From Paraburkholderia sprentiae WSM5005 (GTDB taxonomy: Bacteria; Pseudomonadota; Gammaproteobacteria; Burkholderiales; Burkholderiaceae): 64,000 nt of DNA. Location of the stretch: contig NZ_CP017561.2 of the NCBI RefSeq assembly GCF_001865575.2, positions 3,480,001 through 3,544,000 on the forward strand, given 5' to 3'. A program made the position numbers and the translations under genes. The notes under the pieces are model-generated. The model was given only the letters and a program-made list of their open reading frames with translations, searched no databases and was not told the DNA's origin. Below, piece by piece: positions 43,233 to 52,895 of this stretch; positions within the stretch are counted from its first letter, which is position 1, and every line of letters starts with the position of its first letter.

Positions 43233-46200
43233 TGTCCTCCGACAAGAACATGCTAAACGACATCGTCAAGCGGCCCTTGCTATGGGTCATGCTGTACGGC
43301 GCATTGATTGCATATGGCATCTATGCACTCGTGAACATCCATTCCGAAGTCCTGCCGCAGTTCAACATGCCGCAGGTGAGCATCGTGGCCCAGTTCCCCG
43401 GCGCGACCACGCTCGACCTCGAGGGCTTGATTGCGCGGCCGCTCGAGGCTGAACTTACGTCGCTTCAGTCCTTGAGCGACGTGCGGACGGTCGTGAGCCA
43501 GGGCTCGGTGAAGATTGAAGCGCGTTTCTCAGAAGGAACTACGGCGGCAAGCGCGTTGCAGGATGTCAATGGCGTAGTGGGCCGTGTCAATGGCACGCTT
43601 CCCAAAGGGACGACGTTGACCACCGAAATCTCCGGCAACGCAATCAACGAAGTCGCGGACTACGCAATACGGATCCCGGACGGCGTAGATGCCTCCAAGG
43701 TACAGCGCCTCGTCGAATCGAACTTCGCACCCCGTGTCCGGGCGGTCGCCGGCGTGCAACGCGTTGCAGTCGTCGGCCCAGGCGCAGACGCAATATGGGT
43801 GCGTCCTGACCTCGGGAAATTACAACGATTCAACGTCTCGGCATCGGCGCTCGCGTCGTCACTGGAAACCACGACGGCGATGGTGCCGAGCGGGTATCTC
43901 GACGTCGGTCACCAGGACATCTTTATCGAAGGCAGGAATCTGCCGACTGCGCCGTCTGCCTATGCCGGCGTGTCCGTACAGACGCCGAGCGGCGGTGTGC
44001 CGCTCGGAGCGATGGCTGACGTTATCCGCTCGGCCCTGCCGTCACACCACGAGGTCAAACTCGACAACCGGCCCACCGTCGCGCTGATCGTGTTCAAGCA
44101 ACCCGGTGCGTCGACAGTGCCGGTCGTCGACGCAGTGGACAAGACACTACGTGAGCTCGAACCCCAACTGCCTCGCGGTGCGCATTTCGTACGCATTTAT
44201 AGCCAGGGCCACATTGTCGGGGTGGTCGCCCAGGATTTGACACGGAACCTCGCCATCGGCGCGGTGCTGGCCGTGGCCGTCCTGTTCTGGATGCTCGGCG
44301 CGAGTCGCGGCATATGGGCACTCGCCTTGAGCATCCCGCTCTCGCTTCTGGTGGGTATTGCCGGCCTGTATCTGATGGGGCAGACACTGAACCTGCTGAC
44401 GTTCGGTGCGCTTTCAGTCGCGGTTGGTCTGCTGGCAGACGATGCCATCATTGTGCTCGAGAGCATCTACCACCGCTGGGAGCTCGGCGATGGCCGGTGG
44501 GAAGGGGTCGCACAGGGCTTGCGCGACATCGCGGGTCCCGATATCTCCGGCACGCTGACGACCGTGTCGGTATTTCTGCCGCTCGCCTTCGTGGGCGGCC
44601 TCGCCGGACTGTTCTTTGTGCCGTTCTCGCTGGCGATGACCGTGAGCCTGATCGCCTCGCTGCTGATCTCGCTGAGCCTGATTCCGCTAGTCCTGGGCGC
44701 CATCGGACCACATGTCGAAAAGCGCGCGACATCAGGTTCACGAGCGGTTGCCTGGCTCAAGCGCCATAACTTCCGGTTGCTCGAATTCACCCTTCGCCGT
44801 CCAAGCTTGTCCCAGTGGACGTGCATCGCCATCTTCGTGCTCTCCATGGCAGGACTCGCGCTGGTTCCTGTCGACTTCCTGCCGCTGCCTAACGAGGAAG
44901 TGCTGCTCGAAAGCTTCACGCTGCCTCCCGGTACCTCGTTGCACGACACGCAGGATGTGGCCGACCGTATCAGTCAGCGTCTGATGGGACTAGCCCCGGT
45001 CGCGCACGTCTTCACACGCGTGGGTTCGGCATCGGGGACGTCCTACACCGAGCCCGCTTACGCGGGGGAGATTCAGATCGCACTGAAGCCGAACGTGAAT
45101 GCAGGCAGTCTCGACAAAATCGGTCAGCAGGTTCTCGCCGCGTCGAAGCTCCCCGCCGTACAGACAGCGATTGGAACGCCGACCCTGGAACGGGTGGGTG
45201 AGACACTTTCCGGGTTGCCCCAGCCGTTCGTGATCGACGTGTACGGCGATTCCATTACGACGCTGCAATCGCTCTCATCCGAAGTGACGAGCCGACTCGC
45301 GGAAGTACCTAATCTGTCCGACGTGTTCAACAACGATGGCTATCCCATCACCGAATTGCAAATCACGCCGAATCCGGCCGGTCTCGCTCTTCACGGCATT
45401 ACGCCGGCGCAACTCTTCGCACAGCTGCACATCCTGCTGGCGGGGCAGACGATTGCAACGGTTCCCGAGGGTAACAGCCGCCTGGACGTCTTCGTTCGAC
45501 TGGCGGACCCCACACAACTGTCCATTGAGCAGCTGAAACAGATCCCCATCATGGCCAATGGCTGGGCCGCCTTGCGGGACGTGGCCGACGTCCATATGAC
45601 GACGGGGCCGAACGTTATCCGGCATCTGAACGGCCTTCGTGCGATTGAGATACTGGCCACACCGACCGCGCCGCTCGGGCAAGTCATCTCCGCCTCGAAG
45701 AAAGCGCTCGAAACGCTTCGCATGCCGGCGGGATATGAAGTGAAGTTCGGTGGCTTGTATCCGCAACTGGAGCATGCGGCAATCAATGTAGCCATCGCGG
45801 CGGCAGTCGCACTCGCGCTGATGCTGGGTATCCTGACGCTGCAATTCGATGGTCTGCTGGTGCCGGGACTGCTTCTGTTGCAGATGCCGCTGGCGTTTTC
45901 CGGCGGCGCAATCGCGCTGGTGGTGAGCGGTGTCGGTCTGAACGCCATCGGGCTGATTGCGTTTCTCACACTGATTGGCGTGAGCCTGAACCACGGCATC
46001 GTGCTGTTGCAACTGGTGAAGCGCAACGAAGCGCGGGGACAGTACGTACTCGATGCGGTACGAGACGCAGTCGAGGTGCGGTTCAGGCCGATTCTACTGA
46101 CGGTTCTGACCGCATCGCTGGGTCTGCTCCCGACCGCGCTCGGCTTCGGCAAAGGCGCGGCCCCGGAACGAGGGCTCGCCATCGTTACACTGGGCGGGCT

Positions 46201-46285
46201 GGTGTGGAGCGGTTTGCTCAGTACGAACCTGCTGCCGGCGCTCTATGTATACCGGCGCGAGCGGCAACGCCGGAATACGCCTTAA
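43232..46285 (+). CDS. RND efflux transporter, inner-membrane pump
   Basis: 1017 residues. Twelve TM segments and two large periplasmic loops are expected. LYGALIAYGIYALV is TM1. The TM4 motif SVAVGLLADDAIIVLES has two aspartates like hydrophobe/amphiphile-type (HAE) pumps; metal (HME) pumps usually have GxIVDGAV-type segments. The start is ATG at 43232, sharing a base with the adaptor stop; the TTG at 43229 is not needed. Substrate unknown. Confidence 0.88.
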   Translation: MSSDKNMLNDIVKRPLLWVMLYGALIAYGIYALVNIHSEVLPQFNMPQVSIVAQFPGATTLDLEGLIARPLEAELTSLQSLSDVRTVVSQGSVKIEARFSEGTTAASALQDVNGVVGRVNGTLPKGTTLTTEISGNAINEVADYAIRIPDGVDASKVQRLVESNFAPRVRAVAGVQRVAVVGPGADAIWVRPDLGKLQRFNVSASALASSLETTTAMVPSGYLDVGHQDIFIEGRNLPTAPSAYAGVSVQTPSGGVPLGAMADVIRSALPSHHEVKLDNRPTVALIVFKQPGASTVPVVDAVDKTLRELEPQLPRGAHFVRIYSQGHIVGVVAQDLTRNLAIGAVLAVAVLFWMLGASRGIWALALSIPLSLLVGIAGLYLMGQTLNLLTFGALSVAVGLLADDAIIVLESIYHRWELGDGRWEGVAQGLRDIAGPDISGTLTTVSVFLPLAFVGGLAGLFFVPFSLAMTVSLIASLLISLSLIPLVLGAIGPHVEKRATSGSRAVAWLKRHNFRLLEFTLRRPSLSQWTCIAIFVLSMAGLALVPVDFLPLPNEEVLLESFTLPPGTSLHDTQDVADRISQRLMGLAPVAHVFTRVGSASGTSYTEPAYAGEIQIALKPNVNAGSLDKIGQQVLAASKLPAVQTAIGTPTLERVGETLSGLPQPFVIDVYGDSITTLQSLSSEVTSRLAEVPNLSDVFNNDGYPITELQITPNPAGLALHGITPAQLFAQLHILLAGQTIATVPEGNSRLDVFVRLADPTQLSIEQLKQIPIMANGWAALRDVADVHMTTGPNVIRHLNGLRAIEILATPTAPLGQVISASKKALETLRMPAGYEVKFGGLYPQLEHAAINVAIAAAVALALMLGILTLQFDGLLVPGLLLLQMPLAFSGGAIALVVSGVGLNAIGLIAFLTLIGVSLNHGIVLLQLVKRNEARGQYVLDAVRDAVEVRFRPILLTVLTASLGLLPTALGFGKGAAPERGLAIVTLGGLVWSGLLSTNLLPALYVYRRERQRRNTP

Positions 46286-46396
46286 ATGATGTCGACGCCC
46301 AAGGGCCCCTCAGGCAGGGATCGAGTTCGACCGCACCGTTGCGCGGCGGTGTGACAATACCCGGATTGACGCAGAAACCTACTGAACCGAAAACAC

Positions 46397-47605
46397 GTGC
46401 GGACCGATTCAACCCAGCGCGCCAGTACGCTCAGCCAGATTCCCCGTGACATCTGGATGCTCGGCTTCGTGAGCATGTTCATGGACATCTCGTCGGAAAT
46501 CATCCACAGCCTGCTTCCGATGTTCCTCGTGACAAGTCTCGGTGCAAGCGCCACGATGGTCGGCCTGATCGAAGGCGTGGCAGAGGCGGCTTCACCCATC
46601 GTCAAGGTGTTTTCGGGTGCGCTGAGCGACTACCTCGGTAACCGGAAGTGGCTCGCGGTCATCGGATATGGCATGGGGGCGCTAAGCAAGCCACTGTTTG
46701 CGCTGGCGCCCACGGCGGGAATCGTATTGACGGCACGTGTGATCGACAGAGCAGGAAAAGGCATTCGGGGCGCACCGCGCGACGCACTCGTGGCTGACAT
46801 CACCCCCGCGCATCTGCGCGGCGCGGCCTATGGCCTGCGGCAATCACTGGACACAATCGGCGCCTTTCTTGGGCCGTTGCTCGCGGTCGCCCTGATGCTC
46901 CTGTGGGCGGACAAGTTCCGTTGGGTATTTTGGGTCGCGGTGGTGCCGGGACTCGTTGCCGTAGCGTTACTCGCTTTCGGTATCTCGGAACCCGCTCGGC
47001 AGCCGGGAGCAAAGCGCGTCAACCCGATTAAGCTCGAAAGCCTGAAGAAACTCAGCCGGCCCTACTGGTGGGTTGTGGCTGTCGGTGCAATCTTCACGCT
47101 CGCACGCTTCAGTGAAGCCTTCCTCGTGTTGCGCGCCATGCAGGGCGGTGTGCCGATAGCTCTGGTGCCACTCGTCATGGTGGCGATGAACATCGTGTAC
47201 GCGCTGTCGGCGTACCCGTTCGGAAAACTGGCTGACTCGACGAGTCACACCAGCCTGTTGGCCGCCGGCATTCTGGTGCTCGTCGCATCCGACATCGTGC
47301 TGGCTCATGGCAACGCATGGCCGATCGTGATATTTGGAGTAGCCCTGTGGGGGCTGCATATGGGATTGACGCAGGGTCTGCTGGCGACCATGGTCGCGCA
47401 ATCAGTACCGGCCGAACTGAAAGGCACTGCGTTCGGCTTCTTCAACCTGACGAGCGGACTGGCGATGCTTGTCGCCAGTGTCTTGGCCGGTCAACTCTGG
47501 GACCGTCTGGGAGCGAGTGCGACGTTTTATGCCGGAGCGGGCTTCTGTATCGCCACGCTGTTTGCGCTGCTGATCCGGCCAATGACTCGCGACAGCAAGA
47601 CATGA
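46397..47605 (+). CDS. Major facilitator superfamily transporter
   Basis: 402 residues, 12 TM segments. The cytoplasmic loop after TM2 contains GALSDYLGNRKW (MFS loop motif), and RVIDRAGKGIRGAPRDALVADI follows. That DRAGKGIR motif recalls a group of uncharacterised DHA-like transporters. The start codon is GTG at 46397 without a clear ribosome site. It may act with the preceding RND operon, but a 111-bp gap separates them. Confidence 0.82.
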   Translation: MRTDSTQRASTLSQIPRDIWMLGFVSMFMDISSEIIHSLLPMFLVTSLGASATMVGLIEGVAEAASPIVKVFSGALSDYLGNRKWLAVIGYGMGALSKPLFALAPTAGIVLTARVIDRAGKGIRGAPRDALVADITPAHLRGAAYGLRQSLDTIGAFLGPLLAVALMLLWADKFRWVFWVAVVPGLVAVALLAFGISEPARQPGAKRVNPIKLESLKKLSRPYWWVVAVGAIFTLARFSEAFLVLRAMQGGVPIALVPLVMVAMNIVYALSAYPFGKLADSTSHTSLLAAGILVLVASDIVLAHGNAWPIVIFGVALWGLHMGLTQGLLATMVAQSVPAELKGTAFGFFNLTSGLAMLVASVLAGQLWDRLGASATFYAGAGFCIATLFALLIRPMTRDSKT

Positions 47606-47857
47606 CGGAGCTGGTCGCGCTGACGAAGGCGAAGCAAAAGATTTACAGCTCGTGCGAAATCGACCCGTCTTTCGCCGACACGAACAGGCGCATCCGATCG
47701 GCCTGGCAGTCACGGATATCCGGCCCGCGTGCTGCGCGGGTTTTCCGACGCCGACCGCGAAATGATCCGCGACTTGCTGCTCGAGCACCTCGTGGCCTGG
47801 AGCGTCCAGCTCGTGCGATACTCCCTGATCCTGACACCCCCTTACACGCAAATCAGG
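47606..47857 (+). other. Gap with a possible gene remnant
   Basis: 252 bp between the MFS and methyltransferase genes. An open frame beginning at GTG 47729 runs into the methyltransferase without interruption; its first 25 codons (VLRGFSDADREMIRDLLLEHLVAW) have a helical, MarR C-terminus-like look. This may be a remnant or simply the natural N-terminus of the methyltransferase. Confidence 0.3.
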
Positions 47858-48832
47858 ATGGCATCGCTACGAAACGCAATGGCCAGCATCGTGAACGCCT
47901 CAAAGAAAGCGCCGCTCATCGGCCCTATCCAGCTCGCGCTTTACGATCGGTACTGGCGCGCGAGAACCGCGCGCGAATGGTCTGCACGGTACACGAGCGC
48001 GCCGCTCGTGATCGACGGCAAGGGGTCGCCCGAACCATCGTTGCGCGATATTTCCTCGCAGCTCTGCACCGCGTCGCAATGTGTTGAGGACCGTTATCGC
48101 CGATGGTGTCGCGAAATGAAATCGCCCGCGCGCCTCGCCCGCAAGCAATGGGAATTCGTCTATACGCTCGAAGCTCTTGCGCAATCCGGCATGCTGGCCG
48201 CCGGCAAGCGCGGCCTCGGCTTTGGCTGCGGCGGCGAGCCTCTATCGGCTGTCATGGCAAAGCACGGATGCACGATCACCGCGACCGACCTGCAAACGGC
48301 TGAGGCCGCCGAGAAAGGATGGGTCGCGACCAACGAGCACGCCTCGACCCTCGAAGGCCTCAACAGTTACGGCATTTGCGCCCCTCGACAATTCGCCGAG
48401 CGCGTTTCGTTCGAGTTTGCCGACATGAATGCGGTCCCCGACAAATTCGCCGGCTCGTTCGATTTTGTCTGGTCCTGCTGCGCGTTCGAGCACCTTGGTT
48501 CTATTCGGCACGGCCTCGACTTTGTGAAGAACTCGGCGCGCTGCCTCAAACCCGGCGGCGTCGCCGTTCACACAACCGAATTCAACCTCTCGTCGAACGA
48601 CGAAACGCTCGAAGATCCCGGCTGCGTGATTTTCCGCCGGCGCGATATGGAGTTGCTACGCGACGAGCTGGAAGCCGAAGGCTACGCCGTCGCACCGTTC
48701 AATTTCAATCCCGGTAGCAAGCCGGTCGACCACCACATAGACGCCCCGCCCTATTCGTCGTCGCCGCACCTGAAAATCAAGCTCGAAGGCTACGTTGCGA
48801 CGTCTATCGGCCTGATCGTGACGAAGCCGTAA
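47858..48832 (+). CDS. SAM-dependent methyltransferase (orphan)
   Basis: 324 residues from the ATG at 47858; the frame is open from 47729, and no ribosome site decides the start. Motif I GLGFGCGGEPLSAVMAKHG (about 115) and TATDLQ, then FDFVWSCCAFEHLGSIRHGLDF (about 200) and LKPGGVAVHT, are typical of class I methyltransferases. No biosynthetic neighbours are present. Its substrate is unknown. It ends in a strong terminator. Confidence 0.75.
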   Translation: MASLRNAMASIVNASKKAPLIGPIQLALYDRYWRARTAREWSARYTSAPLVIDGKGSPEPSLRDISSQLCTASQCVEDRYRRWCREMKSPARLARKQWEFVYTLEALAQSGMLAAGKRGLGFGCGGEPLSAVMAKHGCTITATDLQTAEAAEKGWVATNEHASTLEGLNSYGICAPRQFAERVSFEFADMNAVPDKFAGSFDFVWSCCAFEHLGSIRHGLDFVKNSARCLKPGGVAVHTTEFNLSSNDETLEDPGCVIFRRRDMELLRDELEAEGYAVAPFNFNPGSKPVDHHIDAPPYSSSPHLKIKLEGYVATSIGLIVTKP

Positions 48833-48852
48833 GCGATCACGCAAAACACCAG

Positions 48853-48877
48853 AGGCCCCTATATTTAGGGGCCTTTT
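48853..48877 (+). terminator. Rho-independent terminator after the methyltransferase gene
   Basis: 9-bp perfect stem AGGCCCCTA/TAGGGGCCT with TATT loop, then TTT. It lies 20 nt after the stop. Confidence 0.8.
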
Positions 48878-49107
48878 GTGTACCCGACGCACTCACAACA
48901 GCGTCGCTCGCATCTCGCGCGAGCTGTCGGCACCATTGCCGACATGAGCGCAAACGAATCCTCACGCCAATTTCTGAACGGTATGCGCAAAGGGACGGTC
49001 GCGGCCGTCGACGGCGCGCTCTGCCGCATGGCGCCAGCAACGCCGAAGTTAACTGCAATTTAGCTGTAGTTCGGAGGGGGAGGAAACGGGGGAATCGTTG
49101 TCAGACT
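48878..49107. other. Gap before tRNA-Arg
   Basis: 230 bp. A 61-codon open frame (48878-49063) has no recognisable product. No integrase-like sequence and no duplicate of the tRNA 3' end are seen in it. Confidence 0.5.
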
Positions 49108-49183
49108 TGGCGCGCCCGGCTGGGATCGAACCAGCAACCCCTGCCTTCGGAGGGCAGTACTCTATCCATTGAGCTACGGGCGC
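49108..49183 (-). tRNA. tRNA-Arg (anticodon CCG)
   Basis: Full cloverleaf on the minus strand. The acceptor GCGCCCG pairs with CGGGCGC. The anticodon stem CTGCC/GGCAG encloses CTCCGAA, giving anticodon CCG for the Arg codon CGG. T-arm GCTGG/CCAGC has the TTCGATC loop. Discriminator G and a genomically encoded CCA (49110-49108) follow. One G-U pair is in the D stem. Confidence 0.95.
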
Positions 49184-49491
49184 ATCACCACAAACTGCGG
49201 GGGAACTTACGCGAAAGCACGGCAACCAGAACAGGCGCGACGCCAACGCGAGAGACCACAAGAATACCCGGTTTCGGCCGAACCGTCCACCGGACGGCCT
49301 CCGACGCCCGCTCCAGCGTCTTCCCCGAGCCCTGCCACCGTCCCTGCCGCTCCGGGTAAACGCCTGCTGAACACCCTCCAGGCCCCCTCGCCGCAGCCGA
49401 AACCTTGCGTCTATAATCGTCCGTGGCTGATAAAGAACAAGAAGTTGCCGTCGCGCTGTACCGCTCACATACCCACGGAGACGAGACAAGC
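49184..49491 (+). other. Upstream region of the cytochrome c gene
   Basis: 308 bp. A perfect TATAAT at 49412-49417 stands about 75 nt before the cytochrome start. No good -35 lies at 16-18 nt. No other feature is seen. Confidence 0.4.
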
Positions 49492-50403
49492 ATGAGCGAA
49501 GCACCACACGGAGCCCCGATCAAAACCCCAGCACAGCTCATCGCCGCCGTCATCGCCGGGTTCGCTGTGCCGATCATCATCATCGTTCTACTCGCCGTCT
49601 ACGTCGACAATTCGACGCGCACCGGCGCCGGCACCGACTCCCTCTCCGAAGCCGAAGTCACCTCCCGCATCCATCCAATCGCCCAGGTCGAGATCCGCGA
49701 CGCCAACGCGCCGCGCGTCTACAAGAGCGGCGAGGAAGTCTACAAAGCGGTCTGTTCAGCGTGTCACGCGTCAGGTGCCGCTGGTGCGCCGAAATTCACC
49801 AACACCGCCGACTGGGCGCCGCGCATCGCGCAAGGCTTCGACACCCTGTGGCACACCGCGCTGTCCGGCAAGGGCGCCATGCCGCCGCGCGGCGGCACGA
49901 GTCCCGACGACTACAGCGACTTCGAGATCGCCCGCGCGGTCGTCTATATGGCGAACAATTCGGGCGCGAGCTTCCCCGAGCCGGCGCAACCGGCGGCGGG
50001 CGCAGCCGCCGCATCAGGTGCGGCCGCGGCATCCGGTGCAGCAGGAGCGCCAGGCGCATCGGACGCGGGCGCGGCACAGCAGGCCGCCGCAGCCATGGCG
50101 GCGATGGCGAGCGTGCCGCAAACGCCCGCGCCGGCAGCAGGCGGGGCGCAAAGCGCCGACGCCTCGCAGGCCGGCAAGGCGCTGTATCAGTCGGTATGTC
50201 AGGCCTGTCACGCGGCCGGCGTGCTCAACGCGCCGAAGTTCGGCGATAAGCAAGCATGGGCGCCGCGCCTGAAGGACCCGATGGACACGATCTACAACTA
50301 CGCGCTGCACGGCAAGGGCGCGATGCCGCCGAAGGGCGGTTCGAACGCGTCGGATGCGGACGTCAAGGCCGCGGTCGACTATATGGTCAGCGCGGCGAAA
50401 TAA
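49492..50403 (+). CDS. Diheme c-type cytochrome, membrane-anchored
   Basis: 303 residues. N-terminal anchor (about 15-38) with no clear cleavage site, so the protein likely remains inner-membrane-bound with its haem domains in the periplasm. Two cytochrome c5-like domains carry CSACH (88-92) and CQACH (236-240), each followed by a GKGAMPP methionine ligand (M130 and about M277). Between them is an Ala/Pro/Gly linker (about 165-225). Ribosome site GGAG. Confidence 0.93.
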   Translation: MSEAPHGAPIKTPAQLIAAVIAGFAVPIIIIVLLAVYVDNSTRTGAGTDSLSEAEVTSRIHPIAQVEIRDANAPRVYKSGEEVYKAVCSACHASGAAGAPKFTNTADWAPRIAQGFDTLWHTALSGKGAMPPRGGTSPDDYSDFEIARAVVYMANNSGASFPEPAQPAAGAAAASGAAAASGAAGAPGASDAGAAQQAAAAMAAMASVPQTPAPAAGGAQSADASQAGKALYQSVCQACHAAGVLNAPKFGDKQAWAPRLKDPMDTIYNYALHGKGAMPPKGGSNASDADVKAAVDYMVSAAK

Positions 50404-50428
50404 AGCGGGCGGCATCGGCCGCTGAACG

Positions 50429-50469
50429 AAAAAATCCCTGCATGCGCTACCGCGATGCAGGGATTTTTT
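50429..50469. terminator. Bidirectional rho-independent terminator
   Basis: 15-bp perfect stem (A-run, TCCCTGCAT, then ATGCAGGGA, T-run) with an 11-nt loop, between the convergent cytochrome c and helicase genes. Confidence 0.9.
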
Positions 50470-50520
50470 ACGTGCATTGGCTGGCAAGCGCACCTGCCTG
50501 GCACTCAAAGCCTCAGGCGG

Positions 50521-52611
50521 TCATGCCTTCTGTAACAACGCCTTCAGACTCGCGAGCCGGTCCTTCGGCGACATCGGCGCCTCTTCCGGCGTCGGCGGCG
50601 GCGCATCGTCGAGCAGCATTTCGTTGATGAAGCGCGACGGCTCGCAGACGATCGTCTCGCGCGCCCGCTTGCGCTTCTTGCACCAGTTCAGATGCAGGCT
50701 GCGCTGCGCGCGCGTGATCGCGACATACATGAGGCGACGCTCCTCCTCGATGCGCGCGTCGTCGATCGGCTCGTCGTCCGCGCCGCCGCGATGCGGCATG
50801 ATGCCTTCCTCGACGCCGACCAGGAACACGTGCGGATACTCGAGCCCCTTCGACGCATGCACGGTCGACAACCGCACCGCATCGGGATCTTCCTCGCGGC
50901 CTTCGAGCATCGACATCAGCGCGACCGTCTGGATCAGGCCAAGCAGATTCTTGCCCGTATCGCCGAAACCGTCGGCGGTATCGTAGCCGGTCGCCTCGCT
51001 GCCGTTGCCGTGCTCCGGCTCCTTCTTCGTGCCCTTACGCTTCAACCACTCGATGAACTCGAGCACGTTCTGCCACTTCGCCTGCGCCTGGCGTTCGTCG
51101 AACGCGTCGTACAGATACGCTTCGTAGTGGATCGCCGCCATCAACTCGTCGAGCAGCGTGCCCGCCGCGTCGTTCTCCGCGCGGTCGGTCAGGCGCTGCA
51201 TGAAGTCGCAGAACGTGCGCATCGGCTCGATCTGGCGCGGCGACAGGCGCGCCTCGATGCCGCCCATGTAGACCGCCTCGAACAGCGACACCTTCGCCTG
51301 GCCCGCAAACGCGCCGAGCGCCTCCAGTGTCGTATTGCCGACGCCGCGGCGCGGCGTCGTGATCGCGCGGATGAACGCGGGGTCGTCGTTCGCGTTCGCG
51401 ATCAGGCGCAAGTACGCGCAAATGTCCTTGATCTCAGCCTTGTCGAAGAACGACTGGCCGCCCGACAGCACGTACGGAATCCGTTCGCGGCGCAGCACCT
51501 GCTCGAAGATGCGCGCCTGGAAATTGCCGCGATAGAGGATCGCGTAGTCGCGAAAATGCGTGCGCCGCTCGAACTTGTGCGCGGACAGCCGAAACACGAC
51601 GGACTCCGCCTCGTGCTCCTCGTCGTTGCAGCCGGTCACCGTGATCGTGTCGCCCGTGCCATGCTCGGACCACAGCTTCTTCTCGAACAGCTTCGGGTTG
51701 TTGGCGATCACGTTGTTCGCGGCGGTCAGGATGCGTACCGTCGAGCGGTAATTCTGTTCGAGCTTGATCAGGTGCAGGTTCGGAAAATCCTTGCCGAGCT
51801 GGCCGAGGTTTTCGAGGGTGGCGCCACGCCAGCCGTAGATCGCCTGGTCGTCGTCGCCGACCGCCGTGAACGCCGCACGCTTGCCGGCCAGCAGCTTCAC
51901 CAGTTCGTACTGGCACGCGTTGGTGTCCTGATACTCGTCGATCAGCAGATAGCGCAGCTTGTTTTGCCAGCGGTCACGCACTTGCTCGTTGTTCGCGAAC
52001 AGCTCGGCGGGCAGGCGAATCAGATCGTCGAAATCGACCGCCTGATAGGCATGCAGCGTCGCCACGTAGTTGCGATAGACGATCGCCGCCTGATGCTCGT
52101 CCTCGGTCGACGCGGTCGCGATCGCCTGCTCGGGCATGATCAGGCCGTTCTTCCATAGCGAGATGATCGACTGGATCTTGCGGATGAAGCCCTTGTCCGT
52201 CGAACCGACCTGCTCCTGGATCATGCCGAAGCAGTCGTCGGAATCCATGATCGAGAACTGCGGCTTCAGACCGACGTGCTCCGCTTCTTGCCGGAGAATC
52301 TGCACGCCCAGCGAGTGGAAGGTACACACCGTCAGCTGGTTCACGGGCACCTTGCGGCCTTCCTTGCCGGGCGCAGTCAGCGTCTTGCCTTCGAGCAGCT
52401 TGCCGACGCGCTCGCGCATCTCGGCCGCGGCTTTGTTCGTGAACGTGACGGCGGCGATGTGGCGCGGCTCGAAGCCCTTCGCTTCGATCAGATGCGCGAT
52501 TTTCTGCGTGATCACGCGCGTCTTGCCGCTGCCGGCGCCGGCGAGCACGAGACAGGGCCCGTCGAGATAACGGACCGCTTCACTTTGAGCGGGATTCAGG
52601 CCTGCGGACAT
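50521..52611 (-). CDS. rep: ATP-dependent DNA helicase Rep (UvrD family, SF1A)
   Basis: 696 residues. A 3'-5' single-stranded-DNA translocase/helicase that helps replication forks. Motif Ia/Walker A GAGSGKT (about 25-31), TFTNKAAAEMRERV, YLLIDEYQDTN (motif II), GDDDQAIYGWRG (motif III), QNYRST (IV) and LSTVHASKGLEYPHVFLVGVEEG (V) are all in order. The N-terminus LNPAQSEAVRYLDGPCLVLAG is closer to Rep than UvrD. The length also fits Rep. Confidence 0.95.
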   Translation of the reverse strand: MSAGLNPAQSEAVRYLDGPCLVLAGAGSGKTRVITQKIAHLIEAKGFEPRHIAAVTFTNKAAAEMRERVGKLLEGKTLTAPGKEGRKVPVNQLTVCTFHSLGVQILRQEAEHVGLKPQFSIMDSDDCFGMIQEQVGSTDKGFIRKIQSIISLWKNGLIMPEQAIATASTEDEHQAAIVYRNYVATLHAYQAVDFDDLIRLPAELFANNEQVRDRWQNKLRYLLIDEYQDTNACQYELVKLLAGKRAAFTAVGDDDQAIYGWRGATLENLGQLGKDFPNLHLIKLEQNYRSTVRILTAANNVIANNPKLFEKKLWSEHGTGDTITVTGCNDEEHEAESVVFRLSAHKFERRTHFRDYAILYRGNFQARIFEQVLRRERIPYVLSGGQSFFDKAEIKDICAYLRLIANANDDPAFIRAITTPRRGVGNTTLEALGAFAGQAKVSLFEAVYMGGIEARLSPRQIEPMRTFCDFMQRLTDRAENDAAGTLLDELMAAIHYEAYLYDAFDERQAQAKWQNVLEFIEWLKRKGTKKEPEHGNGSEATGYDTADGFGDTGKNLLGLIQTVALMSMLEGREEDPDAVRLSTVHASKGLEYPHVFLVGVEEGIMPHRGGADDEPIDDARIEEERRLMYVAITRAQRSLHLNWCKKRKRARETIVCEPSRFINEMLLDDAPPPTPEEAPMSPKDRLASLKALLQKA

Positions 52612-52895
52612 CGTTTGTGGATGGGTATTACGGTTGAAGGCCGCTGAGGTCGGACTGGCGGGAGGCGCCGGCCGAAGGCCCGGGACATGCTGCGCGGCGC
52701 AATGCGCGCGAGAGGTGCGATGTTAACATGGACATCCTCAATGGATGCCTCGATGGACCGGACGCCCCGACAGACTGCGCGCAAGGCCGCCCGAATGCCG
52801 AGCCCCGAGCCCGGCCCACCAATGCCACAATAATGAGGTTGCGCGCCGCCGCCGCGGTGGCAAGACGGCGCGCCGCTCGCCCCAGGAAGACTCGC

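Noticed and set aside
49108..49183. att-type duplicate of the tRNA-Arg 3' end elsewhere in the window
   Set aside because: By eye only one copy of this 3' segment is present, so no bounded integrated element can be claimed.
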